Assembly (NCBI RefSeq): GCF_947501385.1
Contig: NZ_CANMVP010000006.1
Coordinates: 1 to 64,000, forward strand
Length of the DNA: 64,000 nucleotides
Source of the DNA: an uncultured Polaribacter sp.
GTDB taxonomy: Bacteria > Bacteroidota > Bacteroidia > Flavobacteriales > Flavobacteriaceae
Direction of reading: 5' to 3'
Position numbers and translations under genes: made by a program. The notes below the pieces were generated by a model. That model saw only the letters and a list, made by a program, of their open reading frames with translations. It ran no database searches and was not told where the DNA came from. How positions within the stretch are numbered: the first letter of the stretch is position 1; the number at the start of each line of letters is the position of its first letter. This document shows, piece after piece, positions 62,151-64,000 of the stretch.

Positions 62151-62969
62151 TTAATTAATATTCGGGTTTCGATAATCTGGAAATGTAGGGTTGCTTGGAT
62201 CACTAAAATCGTTTTCTAAATCACCGTCACCATTCGCGTCTTCTAAATAAGAGGGTACACCATCGTTATCATGGTCTGTATCTTTTACAAAATCTAGTAG
62301 CTCTATATAAAACATTAGATTTTGATTGACTAAAGGAGAATTTTGATTATTTAGAACAATAGACGTATATGCCAAACCTGATGGAATAAACAAAATACCT
62401 TTACCGCCATTTAAATAGGTTATAGGCCCGTTAAAAGGATCTCCATTTGATTCCTTTTTTAAATAGCCACCTTTAAAATTCATAAACCCATAAGACCATC
62501 CTCTAACAGCTAATGTATTATAGGTAAACCACGCTCCGCTTGTATTTCTATCAAATTCTGAACTTAATTCATTTGTAGACAAAATAGCCTGACCAGAATA
62601 TTTAGCAAAAATAGAATCAGAAATAGAAGGTTCACCTTTATCAACGTCAGGAGAAGGATCTCCTTTTGATATACTATAAACGTAAAGTTTATAATCTATA
62701 TCATTTCTTTTTGCATCCATAATTTTAAGGTTTGGCTCGTCATCGTAAATAGGTGTTTTTCCAGAAATTAATGGTTTTACCGAGTCTAAATCTTTATCGT
62801 AGTAATGGTTTTTCAGAAAATTCACCAACGTATCATCATCAGAAATAGCTAAAGCTTCGTGATCTATATCTACAAATGGGTTTACAAAAGCTCTGCTATC
62901 ATCATCACAAGAATAAATTACTATTATTCCCAAAAGTAGTAGCAAAAAAATATTTTTTATTTTATTCAT
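62151..62969 (-). CDS. FKBP-like lipoprotein with calcium-binding tail
   Basis: 272 residues. Lipobox IIVIYSCDDD (Cys at about 21) and acidic spacer. The region about 100-235 looks like a diverged FKBP prolyl-isomerase domain (YLNGGKGILFIPSGLAYTS and LMFYIELLDFV are the last strands). The end has EF-hand-like DTDHDNDGVPSYLEDANGDGD followed by a PxFxDYRNPNIN tail. Likely a surface or periplasmic folding factor; catalytic activity unproven. Convergent with the beta-barrel gene. Confidence 0.7.
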   Translation of the reverse strand: MNKIKNIFLLLLLGIIVIYSCDDDSRAFVNPFVDIDHEALAISDDDTLVNFLKNHYYDKDLDSVKPLISGKTPIYDDEPNLKIMDAKRNDIDYKLYVYSISKGDPSPDVDKGEPSISDSIFAKYSGQAILSTNELSSEFDRNTSGAWFTYNTLAVRGWSYGFMNFKGGYLKKESNGDPFNGPITYLNGGKGILFIPSGLAYTSIVLNNQNSPLVNQNLMFYIELLDFVKDTDHDNDGVPSYLEDANGDGDLENDFSDPSNPTFPDYRNPNIN

Positions 62970-63048
62970 TTAATCTTAAAATTTAAGCTTGCAATTTACC
63001 ATTTTTATACCTTTGTAAAAAGACAAACATTATATTTTAACTTTTTTT

Positions 63049-63429
63049 ATGAGGATTGATAAATATTTATGGTGCATTCGCGTTTTTAAAACGAGAAGTA
63101 TCGCCACAACAGCTTGTAAAAAAGGCCAAGTAAAAATAGCAGGAAGTAATTTAAAACCCTCTAAAGAGATTTTTGGTGGTGAAATACTATTGGTAAGAAA
63201 GAATCAAATTAAGTATCAATTTAAAGTGTTAGGGATACCAGAAAGTAGAGTTGGTGCTAAATTGGTAGATCAATTTAGAAAAGATGTCACACCAAAAGAT
63301 GAGTTTGAAAAAACAGCACTTTTAAAATTTGCAAAAGATTACTATCGGAAAAAAGGCATTGGAAGGCCTACGAAGAAAGACAGAAGAGATTTAGACAATT
63401 ATCAAGAAGATACAACCGAAGATTTATGA
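63049..63429 (+). CDS. S4-domain RNA-binding protein (Hsp15-like)
   Basis: 126 residues. S4 domain at 1-65 (MRIDKYLWCIRVFKTRSIAT, GQVKIAGSNLKPSK) and a basic C-terminal tail (KKGIGRPTKKDRRDL). Hsp15 relatives bind stalled 50S subunits carrying peptidyl-tRNA. Overlaps the next gene by 4 bases, so translation is coupled. Confidence 0.92.
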   Translation: MRIDKYLWCIRVFKTRSIATTACKKGQVKIAGSNLKPSKEIFGGEILLVRKNQIKYQFKVLGIPESRVGAKLVDQFRKDVTPKDEFEKTALLKFAKDYYRKKGIGRPTKKDRRDLDNYQEDTTEDL

Positions 63430-63929
63430 TCACAACAAACAACATTATTTTAGACAACACGCAGATTCATCAGAAAATTAAACGAATTGCGTACCAAATC
63501 TACGAAAGCAATAGTTCTGAAAAAGAGGTAATTATTGCTGGTATTATTGGGAATGGATATACATTTGCAAAAAAAATAGCGAGTGCTTTAGAAGAAATTT
63601 CTACTTTAAATGTATTGCTTTGTGAAGTAATGATCGATAAGAAAAAGCCTTTGCTACCTATTACAACATCTATATCTGTTGAAAATTATAAAAACAAACC
63701 TTTAGTTTTGGTTGATGACGTTCTAAATTCTGGTACTACTTTAATTTATGGAATAAAGCATTTTTTAGAGGTACCCTTAAAACGATTTAAAACGGCTGTT
63801 CTTGTTAATAGAAATCATAAAAAATATCCTGTAAAAGCAGATTTTAAAGGCATTTCTCTATCCACGTCTATTAAAGAACACGTACAAGTAGAGTTTCATA
63901 AAAAAGAAGCAATTGCTTATTTAGTGTAA
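63426..63929 (+). CDS. Phosphoribosyltransferase-type protein
   Basis: 167 residues, type I PRTase fold: the PRPP-binding loop PLVLVDDVLNSGTTLIYGI is complete and a GIIGNGYTFAKKIA block is the PPi loop region. Substrate cannot be told (PyrR-like or ComF-like are possible). In flavobacteria this gene is typically placed between an S4-domain gene and a shikimate-kinase gene on the opposite strand, as here. Confidence 0.88.
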   Translation: MITTNNIILDNTQIHQKIKRIAYQIYESNSSEKEVIIAGIIGNGYTFAKKIASALEEISTLNVLLCEVMIDKKKPLLPITTSISVENYKNKPLVLVDDVLNSGTTLIYGIKHFLEVPLKRFKTAVLVNRNHKKYPVKADFKGISLSTSIKEHVQVEFHKKEAIAYLV

Positions 63930-64000
63930 TGCAATTCTCAATTCTGTAACAATACTATCTACAGATTTATGTTCAGTATTTAAAACTATTTTGGCTTGTT
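63921..64000 (-). CDS. aroK: Shikimate-kinase-like gene, C-terminal part, cut by the window edge
   Basis: The minus strand is open from the edge to a TAA at 63921-63923, giving QAKIVLNTEHKSVDSIVTEL and RIALH. The D/HKSVDSIVTE pattern matches the end of shikimate kinases (VDxIVxE), and the neighbourhood supports it. It overlaps the PRTase gene tail by 9 bases. Only 26 residues are visible, so the call rests on tail pattern and synteny. Confidence 0.6.
   Translation of the reverse strand, partial: QAKIVLNTEHKSVDSIVTELRIALH

Noticed and set aside
1..64000. tRNA, rRNA, riboswitch or prophage genes
   Set aside because: No T-loop GTTCRA pattern within a cloverleaf, no rRNA block, no known riboswitch core and no phage structural genes were found by eye.

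Overview
The window is AT-rich DNA from a member of the Bacteroidota, almost certainly a marine flavobacterium (Flavobacteriaceae; a Polaribacter-like, cold-adapted organism is the best guess). Reasons: TAnnTTTG-type -7 boxes, near absence of Shine-Dalgarno sequences, the DUF58/MoxR/DUF4350/DUF4129/SpoIIM/RDD gene block, a transketolase made of separate subunits, LytS/LytTR pairs, many lipoproteins with Cys shortly after a short hydrophobic leader, and cold-life markers: a DUF3494 ice-binding lipoprotein, a membrane fatty-acid desaturase and a CspA-type cold-shock protein. No rRNA, tRNA, CRISPR array, prophage or complete insertion sequence was recognised.

Region by region. 1-9 kb: end of an upstream gene, a 180-bp duplication carrying a broken 3' copy of a pseudouridine synthase gene, then the MoxR-type membrane block (2.7-8.9 kb). 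9-19 kb is the accessory/defence part: a convergent ParE-like toxin/HTH antitoxin pair; a five-gene minus-strand cluster made of a restriction-nuclease-like protein, a small winged-helix-like protein, a zinc-hook ABC ATPase (together resembling an ABC-three-component conflict system), a small possible SH3-barrel (PemK-like) protein and a HEPN/RES protein; then an AbiEi-Fic fusion gene preceded by five 12-bp direct repeats that copy its own start-codon region; and an MscS channel. These modules are separated by copies of a dispersed repeat containing a 41-bp imperfect palindrome. 19-28 kb: a serine hydrolase, a CPBP protease and two LytS/LytTR two-component pairs, with a CHAT/caspase-fold-like orphan and a MITE-like element enlarged by a 219-bp tandem duplication.

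28-37.6 kb: surface and signalling genes: TraB/DUF5694-like lipoprotein, OmpA-family protein, ice-binding lipoprotein with Ig-like and InlB-type repeats, an AraC/response-regulator/PAS-histidine-kinase operon, a 50-residue membrane protein below usual ORF cut-offs, and a small beta-barrel. 37.7-45.4 kb: a single-domain DEAD-like protein, a ThiE-like protein, a second MITE copy, an SDR, and a 4.7-kb block (frameshifted EamA transporter, Crp/Fnr regulator, desaturase, TetR, nitroreductase, DJ-1/PfpI protein) bounded by a 36-bp inverted repeat. 45.6-46.6 kb is a RES-Xre toxin-antitoxin pair. 46.8-64 kb is mostly housekeeping: two DEAD-box helicases, an atypical zinc-ribbon SDR, alcohol dehydrogenase, acetolactate-synthase-like enzyme plus succinate-semialdehyde dehydrogenase, cold-shock protein, YihY/BrkB, peroxiredoxin-like protein, Old Yellow Enzyme, ribosome hibernation factor, Maf, transketolase C-terminal subunit, beta-barrel, FKBP-like lipoprotein, S4-domain protein, phosphoribosyltransferase, and the end of a shikimate-kinase-like gene.

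The most promising place for an undescribed system is 9.0-17.2 kb. All functional calls are from reading translated sequence and motif memory; no database search was run.
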